Shown here: in pieces, positions 16,826 through 26,062 of the stretch | Layout: each line of letters begins with the position of its first letter | Position numbering within the stretch: the stretch's first letter is position 1 | DNA from: CAVQAH01 sp963784195 | GTDB taxonomy: Bacteria > Acidobacteriota > Vicinamibacteria > Vicinamibacterales > 2-12-FULL-66-21 | Direction: 5' to 3' | DNA length: 64,000 nucleotides | Assembly (NCBI GenBank): GCA_963784195.1 | Contig: CAWARA010000018.1 | Coordinates: 186,001-250,000 of the forward strand | Notes under the pieces: model-generated | The model's database searches: none | Told to the model about the DNA's origin: nothing | The model's input: only the letters and a program-made list of their open reading frames with translations | Position numbers and translations under genes: made by a program

Positions 16826-18153
16826 ATGAGCACGCACGCCGACTGGTTTCCGCGATTCGCCGCAAGGGTTTCCGCGTGGCTCTTCTATCGTGTCGACCTG
16901 ATCGGTACCGTCCCGTCGAACGGCCCGGTCCTGCTGCTCCCGAACCACCCCAACTCGCTGCTCGATCCAGCGCTCGTGTGGGCGAAGGCTGGCCGCGACG
17001 TCCGGTTTCTTGCCAAGTCCACGCTGTTCGATGGGCCAATGCGGCCAGGTACCTCGTGGGCGCCGGCGCGATACCGGTGTACCGCCGCATCGACGAAGGC
17101 GTCGACGTATCGAAGAACACCGAGACGTTCGCCGCCGTTTCGGCCGCGCTGGCCGATGGCGATGCGGTCTGTCTCTTTCCTGAAGGCATCACACATTCGA
17201 CCGGCCGGCTCGAAACGCTCCGCACGGGTGCCGCCCGCATGGCGATCGGAGCGGAGCGCACGGGAACGAGAGTTGCGCTCGTGCCAGTCGGCATCAATCT
17301 CGAGCGAAAGACCGCATTCAGATCGCGCGTCACGCTGGTCTTCGGAACGCCGTTCTCGTGCACGGACCTGGTGGGGCAGGCGGAATCCGACTTCTCCGGC
17401 GCTGTACGAGCGCTGACCGATCGCATCGCCACGAACATCCGCCGGCTGCTGATCGAGACCGATCCGAAGCGTGATGCATCGACCGTGGAACGTATCGAAC
17501 AGATCTACGCGTCGGCTCGGGGGCTCGAAGACAACCCGCAGCAGCGGTTGGACCGCCGGCAGGCGATCGCGATCGGCATAGAAAGGCTGCGCGCGGCAAG
17601 CCCCGAGCGCCTCGAGGCAGTGCTGCTGCGCGTGCGGCAGTACGACGACCGGCTGAAGCGCTTCGGCCTTCGCGACAAACACCTGGACTGGCAGGTGACG
17701 AGCGCGGGCGCGATTCGCTTCGCGGCCCGCGAGCTTCTGATCGCGATCGGTCTCGTTCCGCTCTGCATCGCCGGCCTGGTCGTGTTCTTCGTTCCCTACT
17801 GGCTCACAGGAATTGTGGCCAAGCGAACCGCGCCCGAACGCGCAATGCTGGCGACCGCACAACTGATCGGCGGGACGCTGATCTATGCCCTCTGGCTGAC
17901 GCTGTTCGTTGTCGCCGCGTGGCGTCTTGGCGGCACGAACGCCGCCATCGCCATGGGCGTGGCCATCCCTGTGCTGGCCGTCGCGTCCCTCTTCGCCATC
18001 GAACGCGAATCGGCCGTGTTCGATACCGTTCGAGCGTGGTCGATCAATCGATCGCGAAGCGCGACGCGAGAGCGCCTGAAGCGCCGCCGGTCGGAGATTG
18101 CCGACGTCCTCGAGGAGGTGCGTCAGTGGCTGGCAGATAGTGCGAGGACGTGA
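16826..18153 (+). CDS. PlsC-like 1-acylglycerol-3-phosphate acyltransferase (frameshifted)
   Basis: The N-terminal part reads in one frame from ATG 16826 and holds the acyltransferase HX4D motif in 'NHPNSLLDP' (near residue 37). After 'KSTLFDGPM' (about 17039) homology moves to another frame, beginning 'ARYLVGAGAIPVYRR', then 'LFPEGITHS' (the FPEG motif) and 'ALVPVGINLERK'. The rest has two or three hydrophobic segments and a basic tail. Joined, it is about 440 residues and would acylate lysophosphatidate at the membrane. The break at about 17040 is a one-base loss or two-base gain; given the pattern across the window I favour a sequencing indel over a true pseudogene. Confidence 0.75.
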
Positions 18154-18158
18154 GGGGG

Positions 18159-18246
18159 CCGTGGTCCGTGGTTCGTAGTCCGTGTCTCGTCGCGGCCTCG
18201 TGCCAGAATGCTCGACGAGACACGAGCTACGGACCACGGACCACGG
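18159..18246 (+). repeat. Family B long palindrome B2
   Basis: Arms of about 34 bases with three mismatches (18159-18192 and 18213-18246) start CCGTGGTCCGTGGTTCGT and end in its near complement; inner part TCTCGTCG/CGACGAGA. It lies between convergent genes, so it could serve as a bidirectional terminator, but no T-tract follows. Confidence 0.88.
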
Positions 18247-18263
18247 TCTAGTTTCTTCCCGTA

Positions 18264-20198
18264 TCAGTTCAACAAGAATCTCTGCACGAACATGACCCAC
18301 GCATAGGTATTGAAATCGTTGGTCGCGCGCGTGAACTGCAGGTGACCGGCGTCGCTGTAGACCACGTACCAGAGTGGTGTGTTGTTCTGCCGCACCGCCT
18401 GCACCATGGCCTCGGACTGCAGGATGGGTACGCGGGTATCACGGCCGCCTTGTGCGACGAACAACGGGACCTTCAGCCTCGCCGCGTGCGTGAGTGGTGA
18501 AATGCTCTTCAGGAACTGACGCATCTCAGGATCGGCGGGATCGCCATATTCAGTGTTGCGATCGGCCCGGCGCGACTCCTCCGTCGACTCGAGGAACGTC
18601 ACCAGATCGCTCATCCCGAAACCTTCGAACACGCAGCGGATCCGATCGCCGTACTCGATGGCCGCGAGCAGCGACAGATACCCGCCGTAGCTGGCCCCGG
18701 TCAGCATGACGCGGTTGCGATCGAGCGTCGGCTGTGTGGCGATCCAGTCGAGCAGGGTGCCGATGTCCTTCACCACGTCCGCACGCTTCCGGCCGTCATC
18801 ACGCTCCTCGAACGCGCGCCCGAACCCCGCGGATCCTCGCACGTTGGGATAGATGATCGCGATGCCCATCTCGTTGCGGAAGTAGTTGCTGCGCCCGAGC
18901 GCGCGAGGACGCTCGCGCAGTTCGGGGCCGCCGTGGATGTTGATGATGACCGGGCGCGGTCCCGTGAAATGCGCTGGCGGCCGGTAGAGGATTCCGGAGA
19001 TGGAGAGACCGTCAAAGCTGTTCCACTTGATCGGTTCGGCGTCCGGCAAAGAATCCTGATTGGCCCCACCCATCTCGCTCGTCGTCCAGCGCTCAACGCC
19101 TCCGCTGGACGGATCGAGCGTGTAGACGTCGTTGAACGTCCGGGCGCCCGCGTATACGAACGCGAGCAGGTCCCCACGGGGGTGCCAGGCAACCCGGCTG
19201 ATCACGCCAGCAGGGAGTTTCGGACTCACCCGGACGCGTTTGTCGTTGCCATCGAGGATCTGCAGATGGCTCATCGCGTCGCGATCGACGACGACCGCGA
19301 TTCGGCGGCCGTCAGGAGACTCGGAAAACGCTTCGATCACGTCGTCTTCGCTCGTGACCAGTTCCCAACGGTTCGCCGCGGTTTGGTAGCGCCACAGGCG
19401 CTGCTGTTCCGACTCGCGGTCACCAAGCGCATAGATACTTCGACCGTCGTGGCTGAAGCGTGCATCCATCCACAAGACATGACGCCCGCCTCTCGTCGTC
19501 ACCGCGGTCCTGGCCCCGGTCGTCGAGTCCATGCGCCACAGGTAGGTCTCCGACGAGCTCGACACCGATTCGAGCACGAGCAGCTCGCGATCGTCGGGCG
19601 ACCAGTCGAGCACTTCCCAGGTGCCTTCGAGCTGCGCCAGCATCCGGTCCGACGCAGGATCTTCCGGGTTCATCACGAAGATGTCGCGGTTGCGGCCATC
19701 GCGCCTGGTCGATTCATAGGCGATCAAGCCCTTCCGGCTCGCGAATGCGGGTGCGCCATTGCGCGATTTGCCATCGGTGAGCAGCGTGGCTGCGCCAGAG
19801 GCTGGATCGAAGCGGAAGAGCTGCTGAGCCTCACCTCCGCCGCTCGTGTCCTTTCGAAACACGAAATACTTGCCCGACGGGGCGAACCAGGCGCCACCCG
19901 AGACCCCATCGCGATAGAACGTCAGCTGCGTGCGTGCGGCGCCAGGGCCGCGAACCTCGTGAATCTGAGGCACGTTGCCGAAAGCGGTCGTGACGAGCAT
20001 TCGGCGCTCGGTCGGATGCCAGTCGAGCAGGTCTGCCGAACGGAACTCACCGTAACGCGACACCGCATCCACAAGCTGCAGCGGGATCGGCGGGACGCCC
20101 TCCGCCTTGACGTTGGCCGGGATCGGTAACACGGCCTCCTGAGCGAGGGCCGGAACGGAAATTGAGAGGATCAGCGCGATGCGCCGAACGTAGCGCAT
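18264..20198 (-). CDS. S9-family exported peptidase (prolyl oligopeptidase-like)
   Basis: 644 residues, with a signal peptide over the first 20 residues ('MRYVRRIALILSISVPALA'). A beta-propeller of WD40-like repeats covers about residues 40-370, then an alpha/beta-hydrolase domain has the nucleophile Ser in 'GASYGGYLSLL', the Asp in 'QGGRDTRVP' and the His in 'SDAGHLQF'. The usual 'EGH' before the His is 'AGH' here. It would cleave short peptides in the periplasm. The start at 20198 rather than 20246 gives a clean signal peptide. Confidence 0.9.
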   Translation of the reverse strand: MRYVRRIALILSISVPALAQEAVLPIPANVKAEGVPPIPLQLVDAVSRYGEFRSADLLDWHPTERRMLVTTAFGNVPQIHEVRGPGAARTQLTFYRDGVSGGAWFAPSGKYFVFRKDTSGGGEAQQLFRFDPASGAATLLTDGKSRNGAPAFASRKGLIAYESTRRDGRNRDIFVMNPEDPASDRMLAQLEGTWEVLDWSPDDRELLVLESVSSSSETYLWRMDSTTGARTAVTTRGGRHVLWMDARFSHDGRSIYALGDRESEQQRLWRYQTAANRWELVTSEDDVIEAFSESPDGRRIAVVVDRDAMSHLQILDGNDKRVRVSPKLPAGVISRVAWHPRGDLLAFVYAGARTFNDVYTLDPSSGGVERWTTSEMGGANQDSLPDAEPIKWNSFDGLSISGILYRPPAHFTGPRPVIINIHGGPELRERPRALGRSNYFRNEMGIAIIYPNVRGSAGFGRAFEERDDGRKRADVVKDIGTLLDWIATQPTLDRNRVMLTGASYGGYLSLLAAIEYGDRIRCVFEGFGMSDLVTFLESTEESRRADRNTEYGDPADPEMRQFLKSISPLTHAARLKVPLFVAQGGRDTRVPILQSEAMVQAVRQNNTPLWYVVYSDAGHLQFTRATNDFNTYAWVMFVQRFLLN

Positions 20199-20336
20199 GA
20201 AATCGAATCCGTCGCCGCTAGGGAAGGAGCTTTCATTATAGTGCAAACTCCAACGCGACCCCGTTCGTCAAACGAGGCGTAAGACGGGGTGAATGGTGGG
20301 CCTGGTGGGGGATCTACCTGACCGATGGAGCGACGA

Positions 20337-21269
20337 ATGAAGATTGTCATAGCGGGGGGCAGCGGCTTTTTGGGAGCCCCGCTTGCGGAGATGTACGCCG
20401 AAGAGGGCCACGACGTGCGCGTGCTCACCCGCTCGCTCATGGCCGGAGATACCCGGCACGACCCGGGCACCGGCGTCCCCGGCATTACCAAAGTGGGCTG
20501 GAAGCCTGACGGAAAGTCCGGCCCGTGGGCGGCCGTTCTCGACAGCGCTGACGCGCTCATCAACCTGGCCGGCGAATCGATTGCCGCAAAGCGCTGGACG
20601 CCTCAGCGGAAAGCCATCCTGCGCGACAGCCGGTTGCTGGCAACGCGCAGTCTGACCTCCGCGCTGGCTGCGGCACCGCGGCCGCCAGCCGTGTTCATCA
20701 GCGGCAGCGCTGTGGGCTTTTACGGTCCGTCCGGGCCTGAGCCCAAGCCGGAAGAGGCGCCGGCCGGCAACGACTTTCTTGCGCATTTGTGTGAAGACTG
20801 GGAGGCGGCGGCGCTCAGCGTCTCGAGACCCGAAACCCGGACGGTCATCCTGCGCACGGGAATCGTGCTGGAGCGATCGGGCGGGGCGCTTCCGCAGATG
20901 ATGCGTCCTTTCCGTTTCTTCGCCGGCGGCCGGCTGGGCTCCGGCACGCAATACATCTCCTGGATTCACCGCCTCGACTGGATCGAGATCGTGCGCTGGA
21001 TCGTGCAGACGCCGGAAGTCGCGTCGACGCTGAATGCGACCGCCCCGCATCCCGTCACGAACCGCGAGTTTTCACGGGCCCTTGGCAGGGCCATGCACCG
21101 GCCGAGCCTGATGCCGGCGCCCGGCTTCGCGTTGAAGCTCGCACTCGGTGAGATGGCGCAATCGATCCTGACGGGCCAGCGCGTCCTGCCGGCGCGAGCC
21201 CAACGCCACGGCTATCACTTCCGCTATCCGGAAATCGATCAGGCCTTCCGGGGGATATTCGGTGAGTGA
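20337..21269 (+). CDS. TIGR01777-family NAD-dependent epimerase
   Basis: 310 residues of the YfcH/SulA-like branch of the short-chain dehydrogenase superfamily. The Rossmann motif 'KIVIAGGSGFLGAPLAE' is at the start, 'INLAGESIAAKRWT' near residue 80 and 'FISGSAVGFYGPSG' near residue 122; 'TRTVILRTGIVLERSGGALP' follows. These are the standard family motifs. The substrate is unknown. GGAG six bases before ATG 20337 supports this start. It converges with the FAD oxidoreductase across the large cruciform repeat. Confidence 0.9.
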   Translation: MKIVIAGGSGFLGAPLAEMYAEEGHDVRVLTRSLMAGDTRHDPGTGVPGITKVGWKPDGKSGPWAAVLDSADALINLAGESIAAKRWTPQRKAILRDSRLLATRSLTSALAAAPRPPAVFISGSAVGFYGPSGPEPKPEEAPAGNDFLAHLCEDWEAAALSVSRPETRTVILRTGIVLERSGGALPQMMRPFRFFAGGRLGSGTQYISWIHRLDWIEIVRWIVQTPEVASTLNATAPHPVTNREFSRALGRAMHRPSLMPAPGFALKLALGEMAQSILTGQRVLPARAQRHGYHFRYPEIDQAFRGIFGE

Positions 21270-21281
21270 GTAAACGGGGTT

Positions 21282-21604
21282 GGAGGGGACGGAGGGCACG
21301 GAACAAGCTTCAACTCGGAGACGCGGAGAAACGGAGCTTCGCGGAGGTTTGAGCCTGGTCGAGCAGACTGGTGATGCGACCGGCAGCCTGGCCGAAGGCC
21401 AGGCTGGTGGAGTGGCGAGCGATCGGAAATCAGAACGCCACTTGATCTCCGGGCGCTCTGATTTCCGATCGCTCGTCACTCCACCCGCGCCTGCGGCGCG
21501 GCCGGTCGCATCACGCACACCCTGCGATCCCCAGCTGGTTCCGTTTTCCTCCGTTGCTCCGTTTCTCCGCGTTGAAGCTCGTTCCGTTTCCTCCGTCACC
21601 TCCG
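21282..21604 (+). repeat. Large nested inverted repeat with perfect four-way junction
   Basis: Outer arms of about 50 bases (21282-21336 with 21556-21604, rich in CGGAGG/CCTCCG, the left arm carrying an extra 8 bases) enclose a core. In the core a 14-bp perfect stem (21371-21384 with 21501-21514) opens directly into three hairpins with no unpaired base between them. These are 21385-21405 (9 bp, GAA loop), 21406-21485 (29 bp with one G-T pair, plus 4 bp after one mismatch) and 21486-21500 (6 bp, TGC loop). It fills the whole 344-base gap between two convergent genes. There is no ORF support and no transposase nearby. Confidence 0.9.
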
Positions 21605-21613
21605 TCGATCAAC

Positions 21614-22834
21614 TCAAAGGATCCGACTAAACCCGAAAAGCTCGTCGCCCTTCGCCGGTTCTCCCCGATACAGCCGCAACAGGACGCGCGCGGCGAGCCA
21701 CGCGGTGGCGGCCCCGTGCCGGCTCTGACCCATCGCAAACAGATGCCGCGGAAAATTTCGGTGCAGCCCGATGTACGGAAGACCGTCCACCGTGCCATCG
21801 TGCGGAAAGGCCCACGCCCATTCCGGCTGCGCACCCGAGATCGCCGGATAGCGCACGGACAGTTCGTACATCAGCTGACCGGTCCGCTGCCTGAGAACCT
21901 TGTCCAGCAGTCGCGAAGCTACTGGCGGTTGATCCGCACCGGCAAACATCACCCGGTCATCTTTGAGCCACCGAAGGATGTGAGGCGGGACGGCGCTGTC
22001 GCGAAGCGCGGCCGCTCGACGGCCAAGCTCCCGACGTACCGCTGCCGGCAGCGGTTCGGTGACGACCGCGTAGCCCTGCTCCGGCCGAAGGTGACGGCGT
22101 AGCGCGCGGAGATCGGCCAGGCTCGCGCCGGTCGCGACCACGACGGCATCAGCCTGAATCGAACCGCTGGCGGTTGCGATCTCGACGAGCTTCCGTTTCA
22201 CGCGAATACGCCGGACGCTGGAATGCTCGAAAATCTCCGCGCCGCGTGCGGCAGCAGCCGACGCAAAGCCGAGGCATGTGCGATAGGGATCCAGCGCCGC
22301 ACCGCGAGAACGAATCGCGACCGACGCATCGATCGACGTTTCACGCTTCAGCGCCGCAGCCGTCACCCACGAGTGATCGAGACCGGCCTCGCGCCGCGCG
22401 CGGTATTCCCGCTCCAGCTGCTTCCCCGCGTCGCCCTGACGCGGCGCCAGGCGCAGCAGCTCCTGCGGCACCAGGTCGCATCGGATTTCGAAGCGCCGGA
22501 TGGCTGCCTGAAGGTCGAGCGATGCGCGTCGCATGCCTTGCCAGAGAAGTCGCGCGGCACGCAAACCGTAGGCAGACGCGTGGTCCATGAACGAGGCGTC
22601 GAAGTCTTCGCGGACGAGGCCGATCGAGCCCGCGGTCGCCGCCGCCCCAATCCTGTCAGCCTCGACGACCACGCACTTCACACCGGCCGCGGCGAACGAG
22701 AGCGCGCAGGCGCAGCCGGTCAGTCCGCCGCCGATGATGACGACGTCCGTCTGAGATTCGCCACGCAGTTTTGGATACGAAGGACGCCGGCTCTTGGGAA
22801 AACGATCGAGCCAGATGGGAACGTGACGCGTCAT
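21614..22834 (-). CDS. FAD-dependent oxidoreductase (DAO/DadA-like)
   Basis: 406 residues. The dinucleotide-binding motif 'DVVIIGGGLTGCACALSFAAAG' region lies at residues 30-50, followed by the ribose-binding 'VEADRIG'. A second FAD contact is 'VVVATGAS' near residue 235, and a C-terminal 'HGAATAWLAARVLL' segment matches the glycine-oxidase/DAO family end. It resembles amine or amino-acid oxidases with covalent or tight FAD; the substrate is unknown. The M55 peptidase gene ends 13 nt upstream on the same strand, so the two could be read together. Confidence 0.85.
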   Translation of the reverse strand: MTRHVPIWLDRFPKSRRPSYPKLRGESQTDVVIIGGGLTGCACALSFAAAGVKCVVVEADRIGAAATAGSIGLVREDFDASFMDHASAYGLRAARLLWQGMRRASLDLQAAIRRFEIRCDLVPQELLRLAPRQGDAGKQLEREYRARREAGLDHSWVTAAALKRETSIDASVAIRSRGAALDPYRTCLGFASAAAARGAEIFEHSSVRRIRVKRKLVEIATASGSIQADAVVVATGASLADLRALRRHLRPEQGYAVVTEPLPAAVRRELGRRAAALRDSAVPPHILRWLKDDRVMFAGADQPPVASRLLDKVLRQRTGQLMYELSVRYPAISGAQPEWAWAFPHDGTVDGLPYIGLHRNFPRHLFAMGQSRHGAATAWLAARVLLRLYRGEPAKGDELFGFSRIL

Positions 22835-22847
22835 GCAGCCGCTCGCA

Positions 22848-23759
22848 TCAGTTGGGTGCCTCGAAGCTGCTGAGAACCTGCATGAGCCTGACGATCTGGA
22901 TCATGTCGGGAAACGACCCTTTGACTGTATGCGCGCCAGATCTCGTCAGCCCCGGAATGAACGACGCGCGTTCCGCGTCGATCGTCAGCTTGAATCCGAC
23001 CTCGAGCGCAATCGGTGTCTGCAGCTTGTAAGGCGTCATCGATGCGCGCTTCGCGAGGGTGGTGCGCACGCCGTCACGAATCATCGACTGTCCTCTCGCC
23101 GGCGTGACCGTGATCGCCGAGTGGTAACCCAGCGGCTCCTTCACGATCGCGCTGCCGGCCGCTGGAGCGATCTTCTGGACCTGTTCCACGGCCTTGCGAT
23201 CGCCCGAGACGAACACGACCGGCACGCCGAAGTGTCCGGCGATCGCCGCGTTGAACATGCCTTCCGACATCTCCACGCCGTTGAGGCTCACGCCCAGGAG
23301 CTTCGCGCTGGAGAACGTGTGGCCGCGAACGGAATCGGGCGTCATCTCGCTGGCGTGGTACCCGATGAAGATGACTGCAGCAAACGTGTCGTCGATTCCC
23401 TGCATCATGCTGAGCGGCCGCGGGAAGCCGCGAACGATTCGTACATCCTCGGGCAGCTGATCGATCAACAGGTTCTGCGCGTTCCCGTGCGAGTCGGCCA
23501 GCACGAAACTGGTCGCGCCGCCCGCTCGGGCGCCCTCGATGGCGGCCTTGGCTTCGCCGGTCATCCACTCGCGCGCGCGGGAGTATTCGAACCCGGTCGG
23601 ACCGAGCTGCGCGGGCTGCACGACGCCTGTGATGCCTTCCATGTCGACTGAAATGAAGATCTTTCCAGGATCCCGTCCCTGTCCCTGTACAGGCGGCATC
23701 GCCAACATCAGTACAGCGGTAGCGGCAACCGCTGCCGAAATCAGGGCAGCACGCGTCAT
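22848..23759 (-). CDS. M55-family D-aminopeptidase (DppA-like), exported
   Basis: 303 residues with a signal peptide (about 1-26). The mature start 'KIFISVDMEGITGVV' carries the first zinc ligands (Asp and Glu) of DppA-type peptidases; 'FVLADSHGNAQNLL' (Asp-Ser-His-Gly) is the second family motif near residue 86, and 'FIGYHA' and 'NGVEMSE' follow. DppA forms a decameric zinc enzyme that releases D-Ala from D-Ala peptides, so a role in cell-wall peptide recycling is plausible. Its ATG overlaps the previous gene's stop (TAATG), indicating coupling. Confidence 0.9.
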   Translation of the reverse strand: MTRAALISAAVAATAVLMLAMPPVQGQGRDPGKIFISVDMEGITGVVQPAQLGPTGFEYSRAREWMTGEAKAAIEGARAGGATSFVLADSHGNAQNLLIDQLPEDVRIVRGFPRPLSMMQGIDDTFAAVIFIGYHASEMTPDSVRGHTFSSAKLLGVSLNGVEMSEGMFNAAIAGHFGVPVVFVSGDRKAVEQVQKIAPAAGSAIVKEPLGYHSAITVTPARGQSMIRDGVRTTLAKRASMTPYKLQTPIALEVGFKLTIDAERASFIPGLTRSGAHTVKGSFPDMIQIVRLMQVLSSFEAPN

Positions 23760-24220
23760 TAGACCTGCCTGTTCCTGCGATTCGAGCGTGGGGTGACCGC
23801 CGTCAGGGCGCGAGTGCGTGACGGACGGGATGACCAGGGTCTGGGCGTCGGGGTCGACCCGCTCAGCGAGAGCGCAGCGGCGAGTCGGGCGCCTTCTTCG
23901 AGCGCCATCGAGATCTGGCGGTTGAGGACCCCGCGCGCAGGCCGGTAGTAGACCCAGCCGGACCTTGCACGGGTTTTCGCAGAGCCTGGCCGCGTGCCCT
24001 GGATGATGAGCGAGAAAGGTTTCGCTCCCGCGCGCAGCTCTCGCCGCGCCGCGTCGGTCGGCAGCCGGCAGGCGAGTCCGTCTTCGACGACGCACGCAAA
24101 CATGCGGCGCCCTGCGAAGGCCGCGGGCAGGCCGAAGGCCCAGCCCATGCGAAGGCCCTTGTGAGACTCGACGAACTCTGCAAGCGCGCGCTCGAGGTCG
24201 CGCCGGAAAGGAATCGGCAT
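23759..24220 (-). CDS. TfoX/Sxy-like N-terminal domain protein
   Basis: 153 residues. The core 'WAFGLPAAFAGRRMFACVVEDGLACRLPTDAARREL' (residues 27-62 in part) follows the TfoX N-terminal pattern in which a G/F-rich turn precedes 'MFA.V..D.L..RLP'. The last 25 residues are basic and look like random extension, so a further indel near the 3' end is possible. A TAGAAT hexamer about 18 nt upstream on the same strand may be its -10 box. Function unknown; Sxy/TfoX proteins are competence activators in gammaproteobacteria, but this stand-alone domain is widespread and not tied to competence. Confidence 0.55.
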   Translation of the reverse strand: MPIPFRRDLERALAEFVESHKGLRMGWAFGLPAAFAGRRMFACVVEDGLACRLPTDAARRELRAGAKPFSLIIQGTRPGSAKTRARSGWVYYRPARGVLNRQISMALEEGARLAAALSLSGSTPTPRPWSSRPSRTRALTAVTPRSNRRNRQV

Positions 24221-24238
24221 CGACGGTCGGGGCCTATT

Positions 24239-25278
24239 CTACCCGCGCTCGCCCTCCAAAAGGACGCGCTTCCGTTCCAGGCCCCAGCGATATCCACCAA
24301 GGCTCTCGTTCGACCGAACGACCCGATGACAGGGGACGACAACCGCGACAGGGTTTGTCGCGCATGCACGAGCGACGGCGCGTGCCGCCGTTGGCCGCCC
24401 GATTCGTTTCGCGATGTCCGCGTAGCTTCGGGTTTCTCCGCGTGGAATACGCTGCAGCTCGCGCCAGACGATGCGCTGAAAGGCTGTCGCACGGACATCG
24501 ATCGGGAGCCGCGGGTCTGGAGCGCCGGGGTCAAGGCTCTCCAGAATCCCGGCGACCCACTTGCGCAGTTGCCGATCGCCCGGCGTCAGCGAGGCCGCCG
24601 GGTATCCTGCCGCAGATCGCTCTCGAGGGTCTTCGCGTTCGACCCAAGCTTCACCGCGCAGATTCCTCGCGGTGTAGCAGCCACGAGCAGAATGCCCAAA
24701 GGGGACTCCACAGTGACGTAATGAACGCTGACACCCAACCCTCCCGCGGCATAGACCGCTGGCGTCATCCCCATTCTTGCCGCCGCCTGTTCGTAGACGC
24801 GGCTGCCAGACCCGTAACCCGCCGCATAGGTGGCCGATGCGACGCCGCGGCCTGACTGCAGCTCGGACTTGAAACAGCCCATGCGGCACGCGTCCATGAA
24901 CTCGCGTGGAGAAACGCCCAACGTCTGCTTGAACGTCCGGAGCAGGTGATAGGGACTGCTGCCGACGCTCCGCGCCAGCGCGTCGAGCGTCAGACGCTCG
25001 TCGGGGCTCGCGGCAATCGTCGCGCAGGCGCGCTGGACACGCTCCACCTTCGGGTCCGCCGCAGCGCCGCCGGGACGGCATCGTTTGCACGCGCGAAACC
25101 CGGCAGCCTCTGCCGCGGCTGGCGCGGCGAAAAACCTGACACCGTCGCGGCGGGGCCGACGGCTGGGGCACGTGGGACGGCAGTAGATTCTGGTCGACGG
25201 CACGGCGTAGACAAATGCGCCGTCCCAACGCGCGTCCCGCGCGCTGACTGCGGTCCAGAGCCGTTCTTCATTCAACAT
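24239..25278 (-). CDS. ada: Bifunctional Ada: methylphosphotriester/O6-methylguanine-DNA methyltransferase and regulator (frameshifted)
   Basis: Full domain order of Ada is present. The N-terminal zinc domain has 'YCRPTCPSRRP' and 'FRACKRCRP' (methyl-accepting Cys cluster, residues 32-70). An AraC-type helix-turn-helix ('LDALARSVGSSPYHLLRTFK') follows. The methyltransferase domain begins 'VTVESPLGILLVAATPRGIC'. After 'ESDLR' (about 24612) the frame is lost and resumes as 'AGYPAASLTPGDRQLRKWV', ending with the active-site 'VVPCHRVV' and 'GGYRWGLERKRVLLE'. Joined length is about 345, as expected. Ada repairs alkylated DNA and, when methylated, activates its own promoter. The break looks like a one-base deletion. 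Confidence 0.85.
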
Positions 25279-25374
25279 GAAGTCAGCTTACGCGATTGGC
25301 AGGCACAGTCACCATCCGTGGATTGGTGCTGAACTGGGAAGGCTGGAGCCCTTCCGTACCACGTCAAAAACCCG

Positions 25375-25974
25375 TCAGCGCGCCCGGCGGGTCGACCTGA
25401 CGACGAGAATTGCCGAGATAGCCGTCCCGACGAGGGCCAGCCCAATCAACGTTCCGACGAAGACTTCGAAGATCGGCGACTCCATCCATCTGAGGAGTCG
25501 TCGTCCATAGATGGCGGCGAGAGCCCCTTCGATGCCGAACCGAAGGAGTCGCGCAATCCCGACCGACACCAGGAAGGTCCACGCGCCGGCTCCGATGGCC
25601 CCGCTGGTCAGCACGAAAGCCGTGAAGGGGAAGGGAGGAGGAATCATCGCCAGCGCGCCGACGCTGACGGCCGCGCCCTTTTTCACCCGGGCCTGAACGC
25701 GCCGCAGGCGCGACGGGCTGACGAGACGCGTCAAGCCGTGCTCGCCGATCTTCCGGCCGATCCAGAAGGTGCCCGCCGCTCCGATCACCGATCCGGCCGT
25801 CGCGAGAAGTGCATACATCCAGAACAGATCGGGCTTTCGTGCCGACAGGACGATGACGGCGAAGTCGATGCCGAGCGGCAGAAAGAAGATCAAGGACGAG
25901 TCGAGCGCGCCCAGGAAGATCAGGCCAGGCGGCGTAAGGAAGTGTCGGAGAAGAGCGGTCAGCAGCGCGCGCAT
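25375..25974 (-). CDS. VTT-domain (DedA/YqaA-like) membrane protein
   Basis: 199 residues with four to five hydrophobic segments and the VTT/SNARE-associated pattern: 'FLGALDSSLIFFLPLGIDFAV' near the N-terminus, 'ATAGSVIGAAGTFWIGRKIGE' in the middle, and a Pro-rich 'MIPPPFPFTAFVLTSG' loop. DedA-family proteins act in membrane homeostasis and undecaprenyl-phosphate or phospholipid flipping, but this YqaA-like branch is not characterised. A basic helix at residues 85-98 is cytoplasmic. Adjacent genes give no context. Confidence 0.8.
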   Translation of the reverse strand: MRALLTALLRHFLTPPGLIFLGALDSSLIFFLPLGIDFAVIVLSARKPDLFWMYALLATAGSVIGAAGTFWIGRKIGEHGLTRLVSPSRLRRVQARVKKGAAVSVGALAMIPPPFPFTAFVLTSGAIGAGAWTFLVSVGIARLLRFGIEGALAAIYGRRLLRWMESPIFEVFVGTLIGLALVGTAISAILVVRSTRRAR

Positions 25975-26062
25975 CGGACGTCAGCGTCGATCGGCTGCCA
26001 CCCTAGCAAACACGAGGCCGCACAGTTGGTGTAAGGTCGAATCATGGATGTCATGACCAGGG

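Noticed and set aside
21371..21514. Cloverleaf-like fold considered as a tRNA or tRNA-like gene
   Set aside because: Stem lengths (14, 9, 33 and 6 bp) do not fit tRNA, there is no anticodon loop, T-loop motif or CCA end, and total length is about 144 bases.
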